Shown piece after piece: positions 10,629-22,129 of a DNA stretch of 64,000 nt. The translations under genes and the position numbers were made by a program. This stretch comes from Sistotremastrum niveocremeum HHB9708 (Eukaryota; Basidiomycota; Agaricomycetes; Sistotremastrales; Sistotremastraceae), in contig KV419405.1 of the NCBI GenBank assembly GCA_001630475.1, forward strand, positions 421,396-485,395. Reading direction: 5' to 3'. Within the stretch, counting starts at the first letter, position 1. Each line of letters opens with the position of its first letter. The notes below the pieces were generated by a model. The model saw only the letters and a program-made list of their open reading frames with translations, did not search any database and had not been told where the DNA came from.

Positions 10629-12231
10629 CTAGACTGCAAAATACACAAATTTATCCGGTCCCAGTTTCTCACAATACTCGTTGGAGCTATGGTTTTTACG
10701 GAACTGACCTGGAGCCAACACGCCGTCATGGCCGATGTCACGATTGACAAAAATCCTTGTGGATCTGTTCAGCGTATCATAAACTGTCCAGTACATAATC
10801 GGAACTCAAGGACACAGTTACCAGTAACTCTGGGAAAGTGTCAGTGATAGTTTCATTTTGATTGCGGGGCTGGCGCTTACGAGGTAACCCGTATTCCACG
10901 AGGTGTTCAATAGAAATGTGTCGCTTGCAAATGCTCACATGTAGACTTGAAATCCAGTTTTGCAACGTCAAACTTATCTTGAAGGTCCGTTCTCAAGCGC
11001 CGATTGACAGTTGCCTGTGCAAAGTACACAGGGGGTGAGACCGGAGGAGTACCAATAGATGTCTTCAGACAATGCAATAATATAACAATCAGGGCATACC
11101 TCATGATAACGCTTCTCAAAAGGGTGTCATTGACACAAACCTTGCAACGGGAGCCATACCAACCTCAAACGTCAACTCCGTCCCCGAGATAACAGGCGTA
11201 TGCAAGACAATGAGCAAGGAACAAGGAACATCTTCTTTCCCGAAAGAGCGCTTGACGTCACAGTATCTGGGATATTGAGTATGTCAGCACTGATAGTCAT
11301 ATACGGAGAGATATACGGAAAGAGTAGGCTGTTGAACGAACCGCATTCCGTCTGATATCGATTTTCTCACGCTCAACGCACTCTCGTCGGTCAAAGTACT
11401 GCGATGTTTCTGAGGTGCCACAATCGGCTCCGATACCTCGAGACGACTCAACGATAGATTGAGTGAGAGGAGCGATAAGGATGCCTTTTAGCGCTAGGGT
11501 CGGTTTAGAAGGGGTTTCTTCATGTCACTGCTATCGACAATGACGATGGCATCGATAGAGGGTTGGTGCAGACAGGAAGAAGAGCCGATAGAAACGGTAC
11601 CAACTACATGACATTCGGAATAGATTCAATTTGAGAGGTAGCAATGTGACGTACGTGTAGCGGTGTTTTAACACCCACCTCACGTGCTCTGGTCTGAAAG
11701 CATGTAAGCTCAATCACCCGGCCACACTTATCACATTGCGGGTTTGTCTGATCAGCAATTTCAATGCCCATACCACTACTGATATAAGAATACGAACCTC
11801 AACGATCTGTTGTTCAGCAGCAGCAGGAGCCTGATGATGCTTTCAGCAGTTGGGAAAATATTTGTCGACGAGCTTCTTGAACGATACACAACGCAGTTGA
11901 AGCACATGTACATGTGAAAGGGAAATAAGAGGGAGTCTATGAGCGGAAGTGGAGCGGTCGACAAACGATGGATGCAAACCTGAAAGCGGGTGAGGCATGG
12001 GCGAGCGCCGCGAGGCAGCGTAATACTCGAGTACTGTTTTCTTGAGTGAGGCCCGGACTGGATCCGCTCTTCTTCGCACAGCATTCTAGCAAGATTATTG
12101 GTGGAAAGCGAGATCAGCATTATCCACCAACGAATTGTCGTCGTCGACATGGTAGCCAGACTTGCTAGGCCAGAATGGTGTCGAGGCACTGACACCGATT
12201 TCAATCTCCGACCCCGACCCCAGACCCACAT
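10629..12231 (-). CDS. Unrecognised multi-exon protein, borders uncertain
   Basis: Several minus-strand segments read like coding exons with GT/AG borders. One around 11480-11340 contains GILIAPLTQSIVESSRGIGA and CVEREKIDIRRNAVR. One around 11265-11160 contains YCDVKRSFGKEDVPC and ends at ELTFE. One around 11070-10935 contains PVYFAQATVNRRLRTDLQDK. The last, about 10790-10629, contains MYWTVYDTLNRSTRIFVNRD and GVLAPGQFRKNHSSNEYC, ending at the TAG 10631-10629. The 5' part (12231-11500) is harder to thread and may be damaged. I do not recognise a family and assign no function. It may be a lineage-specific gene or a decaying one. Confidence 0.4.
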
Positions 12232-12339
12232 TCGGCAGACCGGATTATTGATTATCTACGTCTGTTGGTTTCTCGATGGTCATGCATTCGTTGAGTCAAA
12301 AGAACATTCTGCGTGCTAAGTTTTGATCAGTTTATTCTC

Positions 12340-12615
12340 TCAGTGCCGCAAGCTCGCAATGCCGCGTGCCGTCGCATGGCCGACATGGCCGATCGTTAAT
12401 TTAATTTCATGAAACATCTCGAGAACCGAGACATACCTGAGATTGGAAGCGCCGCCTCTGCTCCAGGAACTTGGTCTCGGTGAATCTACCGTGGGGACAG
12501 AAGTCGAAGGTCCCGAGCCAAAATCAAATCGGAGAAAGTCTACTACAGACTCGAGGGCGACCGTAGACCAGTCATCGATTTCATTGATTGCCAATAGCAG
12601 CTTGCCTGCAGGCAC
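12340..12615 (-). other. Open frame sharing a 31-bp identical segment with 10150-10180
   Basis: A short minus-strand frame contains STVALESVVDFLRFDFG. Its DNA at 12535-12565 is an exact inverted copy of 10150-10180, and weaker similarity continues for about 60 bp. It may be a gene fragment duplicated within the cluster; no function can be given. Confidence 0.35.
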
Positions 12616-12946
12616 ATCGCTCTACCCTTGATCTTGAACCTCTACTGGTCGCCCGTCAGCGGGTGATTTCATGAACATCGAACATTGTATGAGCAACCAA
12701 ATCAAACTTTCTAACTAATGACAAAATATCGCAGGCTTTGGTACTGTGCGCATCTACCTCGATCTGTAACTCGTGCTACTGATCAGTTCAAAATGAAAGA
12801 CAACGCGGAGGTTCTGGGGCCCAATGCCATGTATTCTGGGCTCGCCTTTGAGAGTCGAGCGCCCTGAGATTCATCGCCACCGCACTGGACTCCGTTGACA
12901 GTCATTCTGTCGTTTATCCTGGTTGCGGGTCAGCATTGCTTTACTG

Positions 12947-13884
12947 TCAACCCTGGAGAACAAACCTTGGCGTATGTGCATTGAAAGTCGTCGATAGGCC
13001 GCGAGGGCTTGAAATGGTGATTGGGGTGTTACTAGTTTGTGTTGGGACCGGAGCGGCGGTTGCCCGTGCTGGCCCATTGGTCGCATCTGGTCTCGCGTCT
13101 GTCCTGATCCGAGCTGGCTTAACATCGACAACTTTGCCTTTCGTTTGCCGGTGGCTTTGATTGCGGCGTTGAGGCATATCTCGACGTGTTGGACGCTTCT
13201 CGACAGCACTAAGGGATGACAATGATGCGGGTGGGGTGTGATATTTGCGAGCGTGGGCGTTCAACCCATCCTTTCTCGTGAACCTGATTGAAGATGAGTG
13301 TTGGGCTCATAACACAGGAACGCACTCACTCTGCACCACATTCACACAAGAACTTGGGACCCCCGTGTTTCGAGCGCTCGTGTCTACTGAGCGCACTCCT
13401 GTCTGAGAACGCCGCATCGCACGACTTGCACACTTGATCACGAATGTTGTCACTGATGCGAGCAACGTCAGTACTATGATCAGGTCAAGATCGAAGGACA
13501 TACTGCCTCACGATGCGCCAATGGGTTAACAGCGCCACTTTCTGATGGAAGTCCTGATCACATCCATCGCGTCCGCAAGGATACTGCCTGATCTTGGTCT
13601 GAGCGTATTGCGGCTACGAGGCTGACGTGAAGCTCACTTGGGGCCAGACTCATGAGTACGCAGGTGCCGTTTCACATCGTGAGCTCTGCTGTATGGTTTG
13701 TCGCAGGTCGGGCAAAAATGTGCCTTGTCCTTGGGAGTGCTATATTTCTTCGGCACTCATAAGCACATGAGCTAACGTATTCCAGGGAATGAGGACAGAC
13801 TGCGGCGCGTTTTTTCACTGGGACAGTCTCAGAGCGAGCAGCTTGGACGGCTTTCGCGTATTTCGAAGTTGTGGTAGTGACCAT
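12947..13884 (-). CDS. C2H2-type zinc-finger protein A
   Basis: Probable nuclear DNA-binding protein of about 252 residues in five exons (13884-13801, 13747-13638, 13587-13504, 13473-13330, 13283-12947), all in frame. The N-terminal exon reads MVTTTTSKYAKA and a lysine-rich KKRAA. Fingers: FCPTCDKPYSRAHDVKRHLRTH; YPCGRDGCDQDFHQKVALLTHW; CKSCDAAFSDRSALSRHERSKH; and an atypical one with C-x-C spacing, CECGAEFTRKDGLNAHARKYH. The basic Ser/Pro-rich tail has KGKVVDVKPARI. Close paralog of B (18329) and C (41224). The exon-1 donor is GTCTGT where the paralogs have GTAAGT, so splicing may be weaker. Confidence 0.8.
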
Positions 13885-13970
13885 GATGAAAGAGAAATGT
13901 GATGGTGTACTGCAGGCGATATGACAGTGAGGAGTGGGTTGAAAGCGCGAGAGATATTTTTTGCGAACTT

Positions 13971-14036
13971 ATATAGCGTTTATTGTCCCCTACGCAACAG
14001 TGCCACTATCAACGATACGGGCTCAGATAGGGGGTC
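13971..14036 (-). promoter_or_regulatory. Conserved promoter block of zinc-finger gene A
   Basis: Read on the minus strand, the core resembles GATAGTGGCACTGTTGCGTA followed by ACAATAAACG and the TATA-like CTATATAAGT, about 90 bp before the ATG at 13884. The same block precedes genes B and C, and a weaker version precedes D. Conservation beyond that of nearby spacer suggests a real core promoter and operator. Confidence 0.65.
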
Positions 14037-14660
14037 AATCGGGACTACTACGAATGTAGCCGCGACAAAACAATTGCTCCGCCGCGTTGAACAATAGTCA
14101 GCCTTGGTACATGCTTCTAGTCGATTGCGCGGACTACATGAGGGAAAGAGGCGTTTTGTGCCCCATTTTATTCTGTCCGATGGGCCCACTGGCATGCGCT
14201 GTATTGAAGAATAATGGTTCTCGGTTTTCTCGGCGATCTCTCGTGTTTGATGTGATCGCGTGTCTTTGACTCATGCTGCTTCGTACGACTACTAGTAGTC
14301 TGTCCAAAGCAAGCTCTGTCAATGCGAGCCGATAGGAGAAAGCGTCCGAAGCCACTCATTTCAAGTTACAAATCATTTCTGTCCTCATCCTTAAAACGTT
14401 CAAAAGGATGACATCTGCTCTCTTTACATTCTCCAAGCTGTACATGGGACCGCCTATGGTCTAACTCGATAAAGCTTGATCCCACGAATTCCACCACTGA
14501 GGGTCGGCCCGCTGTCGCGAGAACTCTCTCTGATGGGTTCATTCTCATATAGTCAATCGCTTGTTATCGGAGCAGCTCGACAGGAGGCACGGAGCGGGTG
14601 ATTCGGGCGATGTGGTTCACGATGATGGAAGCAGACTCCTCCCGAAACCCCAACCTAGAG

Positions 14661-15815
14661 GCGTGCCCGACATCACCTGTATATATGGCTCGCAGCCGCT
14701 TGCTAGATGCCTAACATCTGAATTGTCTCAGATCGCGGTCAAAACTCGAAACGTCGAAGTATTTCGTCTGGACCAGCGACAATCACAAGCCGAACGATGT
14801 TGCATTCGCCAACTCTGTAGCCTAGTCTGTATGATGTTGCGTGGCCTTATCTGAGCTGAGGTAGTCCTTCAGTCTGCAAAGATCCCCATGAGAATGCAAT
14901 AATCGTGGTGGAATTACGATGTGAGAGACAAGGAATGAGCAAAGCGAAATAGCAAAGCAGCCTTTCAGAGTAACAATGCAGGACAAAGCCACTGGTTGCC
15001 ACGAAGAGCAGGCGTGAGAGCGAGTGATGACGAGAACGTAGCCAGGGGGAATCGCAACGAGTCTACGACGATGCAACAGAATCAATATCAACGAACACTA
15101 GATTTTCGCGGCTTGGTCTGAACTGTGCGGGCCAGTTGCCAACCAGAACTGATTTGCCGTGGTCAGTCTGGTCCAGAAGCCAAAAGAATATACTTATGGT
15201 GAACAACAGGAACGTAAGCTCCACCATGAGTCTGCCACAGTAAACCATGTACCAGCAAAGACAATGCGGGGAAAGTCCAAGAGAACCAACTTCAAGTTGA
15301 ATTTTCTTGACACGAGCCTACAAAGACTGCCCATTGAAACGCCGCCATTCGTCACCTTCGAATTCTTACTGCTAGTCAATTCATGGTGATCCAACGACTC
15401 TTCATTCTGGAGCCGTAGGTTTTTCAGGTACATAGTGGTCCGGTATCCAAAATCGACGGTTGCGAAAGGATCGGGTTATGACAAGACAATCGGAGTTTGC
15501 CGACGGAAGCAAAATTCCGATCTTTGGCAGCGACATCCCTCGACCAACAGTCCATCGATTGCTCGAGGGTGGCTCGAGCACAGCAAAAACAATATGGGAC
15601 GCACTTCTTGAGAAATTCAATCCTGTGCGCTCAACAAGAACATGGGCGCATCCTATGCTAGGCTATGAAGCCAGATTTCCAGTTGACGCATCGCTGGCAC
15701 AGCCCTGGCCCTGAGTGTGCCTGAACATAGAGCTTGAATTCCGAGACGAGGGGGAAACAGTCGGGACATAAGAACCTTGACTCGCGTGACACTGTAGCTC
15801 ACCGCAGCTTCCAAC
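14661..15815. other. Spacer inside the inverted duplication, no confident gene
   Basis: An open frame at 15460-15714 on the plus strand (about 84 codons) has no recognisable domain. The rest is the presumed upstream region of the receptor gene. Confidence 0.35.
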
Positions 15816-17084
15816 ATGTCATCTACAAGCGGTCCAATTATACGCGCTGAGGATGAATGTCAAGTTACAGAGCTCACGCCGGGGCAGCGGATAGGATTGA
15901 CGGTACGTATTCACTTCAACTTTTAACTTATCCGACGTCTTAATTTCCTGCAGATATCCGTAGAGGCTGCATTGCTTTCTTTGTTCGCTGTCTTGCTAGT
16001 CCTCGGTTCTATCGGAGTGGTGGTCTGTCGAAGGCGTTGGAGGCACCGGAAAGGGTTTCGTCTTGTTACTGGTCCACTCGATGTCTATGTGGTACGTATT
16101 GTCCGCTACACTTCAGATTCACTTCTAATGCTCCGGGATAGTTGTCGCTGATTTGCTCGGATATGATGCAAGCGATCGGCGGGATCCTGAACATTCGGTG
16201 GATTAACGAGGGTGTCGTCAAATGCTCCAGCTACTGTGATGCCCAGGGCATCATTCAGAATATGGGAGAGACTGGTTCTGCTATGGCCACAATTGTGAGT
16301 CATGGCCATCTGCGAAATACTTCAACACTAATATTGTTTCCGTTAGGCAATCGCCTTGAACACATTCGTCGTCATATTCTTCCGCAAGCAGCCCGTAAAG
16401 CTTTGGGCTGCGGTTCTTATTGCATCATCTATCTGGGGATTCTGTGTTTTCTTTCCTGTCATTGGCTTCCTTGTTTTCCGACACAGTTCAAGCCCCTTCC
16501 TTGCACCCACACCGTAAGTTCATCTTCACCATAAAGTCACTATTTTCCTAAAACAGTTTGGAACAGGTTCTGTTAGTTCACATGTCACGCGCGTTGATAA
16601 CTTGATCACTGATTGATTTAACAGGGTGTTGGATTGGAAGTCACTATGCCGGCGACCGTATTGGCGGTGAATATCTTTGGCTGTGGATCGCAGCACTGGA
16701 GTCCTTTGTACTCTACGTGCCCCTTTTCTTCATTTTATTGCAAGGGACTGAAGCGGGTGGACGGAAATGGTGGCAATTGATGTTCCTCTCCAACACAGAT
16801 AGTGAAGATGAGGTTGATGATGTCCGAGCAGCCAGTTTTAAGATGCTCTTGTGAGTAGATGTGTCAACGTTGTGTCCATTATACTGATCATTTCTATCAG
16901 ATTCCCTTTCACATATTCCGTCCTTGTTGTGCCTTTATCAGTTTGCCGATGGGTACTGTTCCGCCATCCCCATGCTGTCCCTTCGCAGGCTACCTTTGCT
17001 GTCTATTCTCTATTTTCTTTGATGGGCTTGGTTGACGTTCTTCTTCTGATCAACATGCGTCGGGATCTTTATGTGATTGGTTAG
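15816..17084 (+). CDS. Seven-transmembrane receptor (Git3/cAMP-receptor-like GPCR), copy 2
   Basis: Plasma-membrane receptor of the basidiomycete family usually described as Git3- or cAMP-receptor-like; ligand unknown. Exons: 15816-15902, 15954-16091, 16142-16294, 16347-16513, a 5-nt microexon 16567-16571, 16625-16850 and 16901-17084, continuous in frame. Seven hydrophobic segments are visible, from VEAALLSLFAVLLVLG (TM1) through CSDMMQAIGGILNIRW (TM2) to LMGLVDVLLLINM (TM7). Conserved pieces: LTPGQRIGLT before TM1, CDAQGIIQNMGETGSA before TM3, and GGEYLWLWI leading TM5. The protein stops eight residues after TM7 (RRDLYVIG), so it has almost no cytoplasmic tail. It sits between the arms of an inverted duplication, with zinc-finger gene B 1.2 kb downstream on the same strand. 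Confidence 0.85.
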
Positions 17085-18180
17085 TTGTCTTTCAGTGTGA
17101 CGATTTGATAGCTACTTTGAGATACAGATTACAATACAATTTTGTTAATGACTAAACAGATGAGAAATTTTCTGTCTTCCTCTCATTCCGTTCTTGGCAT
17201 CGAGCAAAACAAAGTCTTCAGATCAAACAAACCGTTGTTTGGTCCATAGCTTCTCGACAAGGGTTCCACTTGCCAATCCAGCCGATCCTCGCCCTGCTTA
17301 AACTGGAAGTAACACGACCTTCTGTTGGCTTACTCCACGATGCGATGACAGAGACTAACCTAAGGCAAGCAAACGTCCGACAGGAAACCACGAGCGAAGC
17401 TCGTATCAGTCATCCGTGTATGACCAGGTCCGGGAGAAGGCAGAAAAACTCTCATGTTGAAGACTTATCCAGCCGGGGTAGGGACGTTAGCCATGCCTGG
17501 TGGTTGGGATTCTGCGAAGTTCCCCCTACTTCCGTCTTCGTGTTCCACACCGCCCTAATTACCCGCTCCGTGCCTCCTGTCGAGCAGCTCCGATAACAGT
17601 CAGATTGCCTTTTAAATACGACTGACAGAAGACCGGACTTCATACGATAACATGCAATTGATCGCTCGAAAATGGGCCCATCGGAGTTCTTGCGAGAACG
17701 GGCCGAATCTCAGTGGTGAAACTTGAGGAATTAAGCTGTATCGAGCTAGACTATAAGTGGTTCCGCGCACAGCTTAAAAAATGTGAAGAGAGACGATGCC
17801 AATGTTTTTTACGCCACTGAGGATACGGGCAGGAATGACTTTAAATTCGAAAGTGAGTGACTTTGAACGCATCCTGCTATCCACTCGCATTGACGGACCC
17901 TGATGAGAGTGGAGGATCAGGAAACAGACCGAGTCAGAAAAGTGCAATCGCCGCAAACACGAGAGATCGCCGAGAAACCCGAAAGTGGTTCATTCCGTCT
18001 TTAATATTGCACATGCTGATGGGCCCATCGAGCAGAACGAAAAGGGGCAAATAAACGCGTGTTTCCCTCCTGTTGTCCCCGCAATCGACTAGAAGCTTAA
18101 GCAGGTACCAAGGGTGTTTATTGTTCAACGCGTCGGAGCAATTGTTTTGTAGTGGTTGTGTGCGTGGTAGCCCCGATTGA

Positions 18181-18255
18181 CCCCCTGTCTGAGTCTGTAT
18201 TGTTGATAGTGGCACTGTTGCGTAGGGCACAATAAACGCTACATAAGTTCGCAAA
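18181..18255 (+). promoter_or_regulatory. Conserved promoter block of zinc-finger gene B
   Basis: The block runs from CCCCCTGTCTGAGTC through TTGATAGTGGCACTGTTGCG to ACAATAAACGCTACATAAGT and ends about 75 bp before the ATG at 18329. It is the same block as that upstream of genes A and C. Here the TATA-like element is CTACATAAGT instead of CTATATAAGT. Confidence 0.65.
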
Positions 18256-18328
18256 AATCGTCTCGTCCCTTCAACCCACTCCCCACTGTCATATCGCCTT
18301 CAACACATTATCACCTTTCTCATTCATC

Positions 18329-19270
18329 ATGGTCACGACCACAACCTCAAAATACGCCAAAGCCACTCAAGCTGCTCGCCCTCAGGCCGTCCCGGTGAAA
18401 AAACGCGCCGCCGTAAGTCCTCATATCCTGGCAGACGTTCGAAAATGTGCTCATGAGTCCGGCAGAAATATAGCACTCCCCATGACAAAGCAACTTTTTG
18501 TCCGATCTGCTCCAAACCATATGGCAGGAAACATGACATGAAACGGCACCTGCGTACTCATGACTCGGGGCCCAAGTAAGCTTCACGTCGGCCTCGTAAC
18601 CGCAATACGCTCAGACCAAGATCAGGCAGTATCCTTGCGGACGCGATGGATGTGATCAGGACTTCCATCAGAAAGTGGCACTGCTCACTCATTGGCGCAT
18701 AGTGAAGCAGTATGTCCTCGACTCACAAACCTGATCGTATCATTAACGCAGCTCGTATTAGCGATAATATTCGTGACCAAGTGTGCAAGTCCTGCGATGC
18801 GGCGTTCTCGGACAAGAGTGCGCTCAGTAGACACGAGCGCTCGAAACACGGGGGTCCCAAGCTCGTATGTGTATGTGGTACAGAGTGAGTGCGATCCTGT
18901 GTCATAAGACCAGTACTCATGATCGATCAGATTCACGAGAAAGGATGGGTTGAACGCCCACACTCGCAAATACCACATCTCACCCGCATCATCGTCATCC
19001 CCAAGTGCTGTCAAGAAACTTCCAACACCTCGCACTGTGCCTCAGCGTCCCAAGCAAAGCCACCGGAAAGCGAAAGGCAAAGTTGCCGATGTTAAGCCAG
19101 TTCGGATCAGGGCAGACGCGACACCACGCACGAGCATTGGGCCAGCACGGGAAACCGTCGCTCCGGTCCCAACACAAACCGCTAACACCCAATCCACCAT
19201 TTCAAGCCCTCGCGGCCGCCCCGCGACCCTCGATAGTGATGTACCAAGGTTTGTTCTCCGAGGTCGATAA
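18329..19270 (+). CDS. C2H2-type zinc-finger protein B
   Basis: Paralog of A with the same five-exon plan: 18329-18412, 18466-18575, 18626-18709, 18762-18884, 18931-19270; about 246 residues. Fingers: FCPICSKPYGRKHDMKRHLRTH, YPCGRDGCDQDFHQKVALLTHW, CKSCDAAFSDKSALSRHERSKH, and the C-x-C finger CVCGTEFTRKDGLNAHTRKYH. The acceptor used by A and C for exon 4 (..AG before T) is mutated here to AT. The next in-frame acceptor (TTAG at 18758-18761) shortens the exon by 21 nt and deletes seven residues between fingers 2 and 3 without breaking any finger. Likely a nuclear DNA-binding protein; target unknown. Confidence 0.8.
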
Positions 19271-19450
19271 GAAAATCGACTTATGCTCATCCCCTTCCAG
19301 GACAACCGATGGAAAACTAGCGAACGGAGTCCACCTCGGCGATCACGAATCCCAGGTATCTGGGCAATCCACAATATCCTGCGTGACTACAGGATACATG
19401 GCGTTAGGACCTAGAACTTCGGCGCTATCCTTCATACTGAATCAATGAAC

Positions 19451-20327
19451 CGAGTGGTAAAACTGGATGCACTTCCCTTCCAGACCTAAGACATCACTTC
19501 CCCAATAAATAGGATATCAAGATGATCCCAATCTGCTTGAAAAAAATGCCAGTGGGAGGGAGGCGTGCACTGATCGGTGGAATGTAACCAGAATGAATGA
19601 AACCCGAATTCAATTAGAAAGTCGTGCTAGCGTTGGACAGTCTTGCTGAGGACTATGATGGTGACCTCCATTCGAGACACAACGTTATTTCATGTAAGAG
19701 ATTTCAGTCTGAGCATCGAGCAATCTGTCTGCTGGCAAGTCGCGATTGGCAATCGATAACAATCGATGGCTGACCGTGTGGAAAGTTGAGGGCTTCGCAC
19801 TCCGATATCCGACATCCGAAGTTCGGACTTCAGCTACCTTACGACCGTCTATTCGGAAAATGGCCATTTGGACCGAATGATGCAAAGCAATGCAGATCGT
19901 TTCCGCAGTCCACCTATATCATAGCGCCTGCAACTTTTCAATCTAGGCACAACTAGCTTCTTCCTGCTTCTGCCCGTTCTTTCGGGATGATAATCACATA
20001 CAAATATGGGCTTGACGTCGACGTTGAAGATAACAAGAATCGTCGATGCTGGATTCTATATCAATAATTGAATTTGGGGTCCATGTTTGCATTGGAATGG
20101 GCATAACGTCGAACACTTCCTTGCTGCGGGTCCTGCTGCGGTGGAGGAGTTCGGGCACTTGGCAACATATTCGAGGGTCGCGCTTATTTGCCGAGGTGGT
20201 TCGGGCGGCGCGCGGGGTTCGTTGAGGTATTTATAGTGTCATAGCCATTTCTTCGCGGCTTCCAAAGCGACGACTCAGGTTCACCTCCTGTGCGTGCTGG
20301 GCCACTTCTCGTGCTTGTCGTGCGTTC
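19451..20327. other. Intergenic stretch
   Basis: No gene seen. A TATA-like TATTTATAG at about 20228 lies upstream of the next gene. Confidence 0.4.
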
Positions 20328-21687
20328 GTGAAGGGACAGTCAAGGCCCACGGACATAAGATCGGGATACTCCGAACGTTCGACTTGGGCAGCGAAGTGCC
20401 GAATGACGCTAACCCAAACTCGAAAAAACTTCTTTGCAGTAATACTGATCGTCCTCTTCTTGATCTTAATCGGTCAGCTCAGGCATGCCCTTCTCTTTGA
20501 TGTGCCAGCCACGCCGTTGCGTTCTCCAACGTCGTTGGCCGACTCAACGACGACCATCGTCCAAAACGGGTCATCCGACGACGCGCTCGACGTTATTAGA
20601 CGCCGAAATTCCATCCTGCTCGTCACCGCATACTTTCCCTTGACCAAATCGAAACATGACGACTCGGAATACAAACTTTGGCTGGAGCACTTTCTTCCTC
20701 ACATCCAAACTCCCATATATTTCTATACATCCTCTGCTTACGCCCCACTGATACGAGAATTGAGGGGAGGTCTCCCCATTTTCATCGACACCACCTTCTC
20801 TTCACCGTTCGATATACCTCCATTGCAAGGTCGCCATGAGCATTACGAGTCACTGCACAAAATGGACCCAGAGCGAGATCACCACAGTCCTGATTTGTAT
20901 GCCGTTTGGAATGCCAAACCATGGTTTCTCGCTAACGGCCTACAAAACTATCCTCTATCGCCATGGCACGCGTTTTCTTTCGCATTCTGGATCGATGCTG
21001 GGAGCTTTAGGTCTCAGCATTCGTACAGAGACTGGCCAGACGCTAAACGCGTGCAGGACGCGTGGGATCAGCACATGTTGAACAGACCCGAGACCGAAAA
21101 TCATAATGAAATTTTGTTCTGGCCCATCGATGAACTTCCTCAGAAGTTCCGTTCAAACTGGACAGATGAAGACGGCCCCTTTGACATGGGCGACGGACAT
21201 TCGTACAGTATTGGTATGTTATTTTGTAGCCTGTGAAGGACAATATCTGATGGTCGTTCTCCCAGGTTCGTTCTTTGGGGGCCAGCTGGACGGTATCAGC
21301 TGGTATTCGAAACAGTATTATCATGCTCTCAACCACTACTTCAACGAAGGGCATTTCGTCGGCAAAGACCAGACGGTCATCAATGCCATCTTCATGCTTT
21401 TTCCATCCCATTTTATTTCCATCTGGCCTTCCAATCCCGAGTATGCTCCCTTGGGAGCATGTGGAAACCGATGGTATTACCATCAATTTTTTCTCGCTTC
21501 TGACAGCGAACGATCGAATATGAGGTCGATATGGCGAAGCCAATGGCTGACCAATTTGTGGACGCATGGTCTTGAAGCCTTTATTCAGTGCCGTGCGGTT
21601 TCCAGCGAAGATATGACAAGCTTGCTGCGCAAGCGATTCGGGTCAGATTGGAATTCGCCACCTATCCAACCTTTCCTTGGGGACTAG
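20328..21687 (+). CDS. Type II membrane protein with HtrL/YibB-like glycosyltransferase-type domain
   Basis: Two exons, 20328-21213 and 21266-21687, joined in phase 1, give 435 residues, or 410 if the ATG at 20403 (MTLTQTRKNFF) is used. Near the N-terminus there is one hydrophobic segment, FFAVILIVLFLILIGQL, typical of a type II signal anchor in the Golgi/ER. The lumenal part opens with ILLVTAYFPLTKSKHDDSEY and LEHFLPHIQTPIYFYTS, resembling the HtrL/YibB family. A FWIDAGSFR motif may be the metal/sugar-nucleotide site, and DGISWYSKQYYHALNHY and GKDQTVINAIF follow, as in GT-A-like folds. Function is inferred only as a possible sugar transferase; the substrate is unknown. Confidence 0.8.
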
Positions 21688-22129
21688 GAGAATGAAAGAA
21701 GTTTATCTATCACTGTAGCATATCTCGATTTTCATTTCATATTAGGCCCACTCAATTCTACACAGGCAGCGGTTCCAGTGTTCATAAAGAATCCTCGCGC
21801 GAGGTATATTTTTTGGATTCTTGCAGGATTAAAAAAGAATACTTCTAACCGAATTATTTCGAAGATCCATTTCAAAGGATATTTAAAGAATCCCATTTTT
21901 AATATTTTACCATCAAATAATCTGAAATAATCCTTGCGGTCCGTTCCCGAATTGTCCAAATCTAGAACGCTCTTAGGAGTTACAGCCGATATCTTTGTAA
22001 TGCTCTCGGTGATAACGGAAGAATAGTAGATTGATGATATGCTGACTAATACATTTGCTTTACGCGCTATCGTCCTTTCTGGGTCTCATCGATCTCATTG
22101 GCCTCGCGATCCTTGTTAATAACGCTGCT

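Larger units (their letters stand above)
12785..14660. repeat. Left arm of a large inverted duplication
   Basis: This arm matches, in inverted orientation, 17530-19450. Matching landmarks run outside-in: the 3' flank (GGTTCTGGGGCCCAA at about 12812 versus the reverse complement near 19405), the zinc-finger gene, its promoter, and the sequence GACAGGAGGCACGGAGCGGG at about 14579, found inverted near 17580. The arm contains zinc-finger gene A. The receptor gene at 15816-17084 lies in the spacer between the arms. Confidence 0.8.
17530..19450. repeat. Right arm of the large inverted duplication
   Basis: Inverted partner of 12785-14660. It contains zinc-finger gene B with its promoter block and 3' flank. 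Similarity is patchy in the outer spacer and highest in the gene, indicating an old duplication with selection on the gene. Confidence 0.8.

Noticed and set aside
11004-11192. Plus-strand frame near the unrecognised gene
   Set aside because: Antisense to better-supported minus-strand exons.
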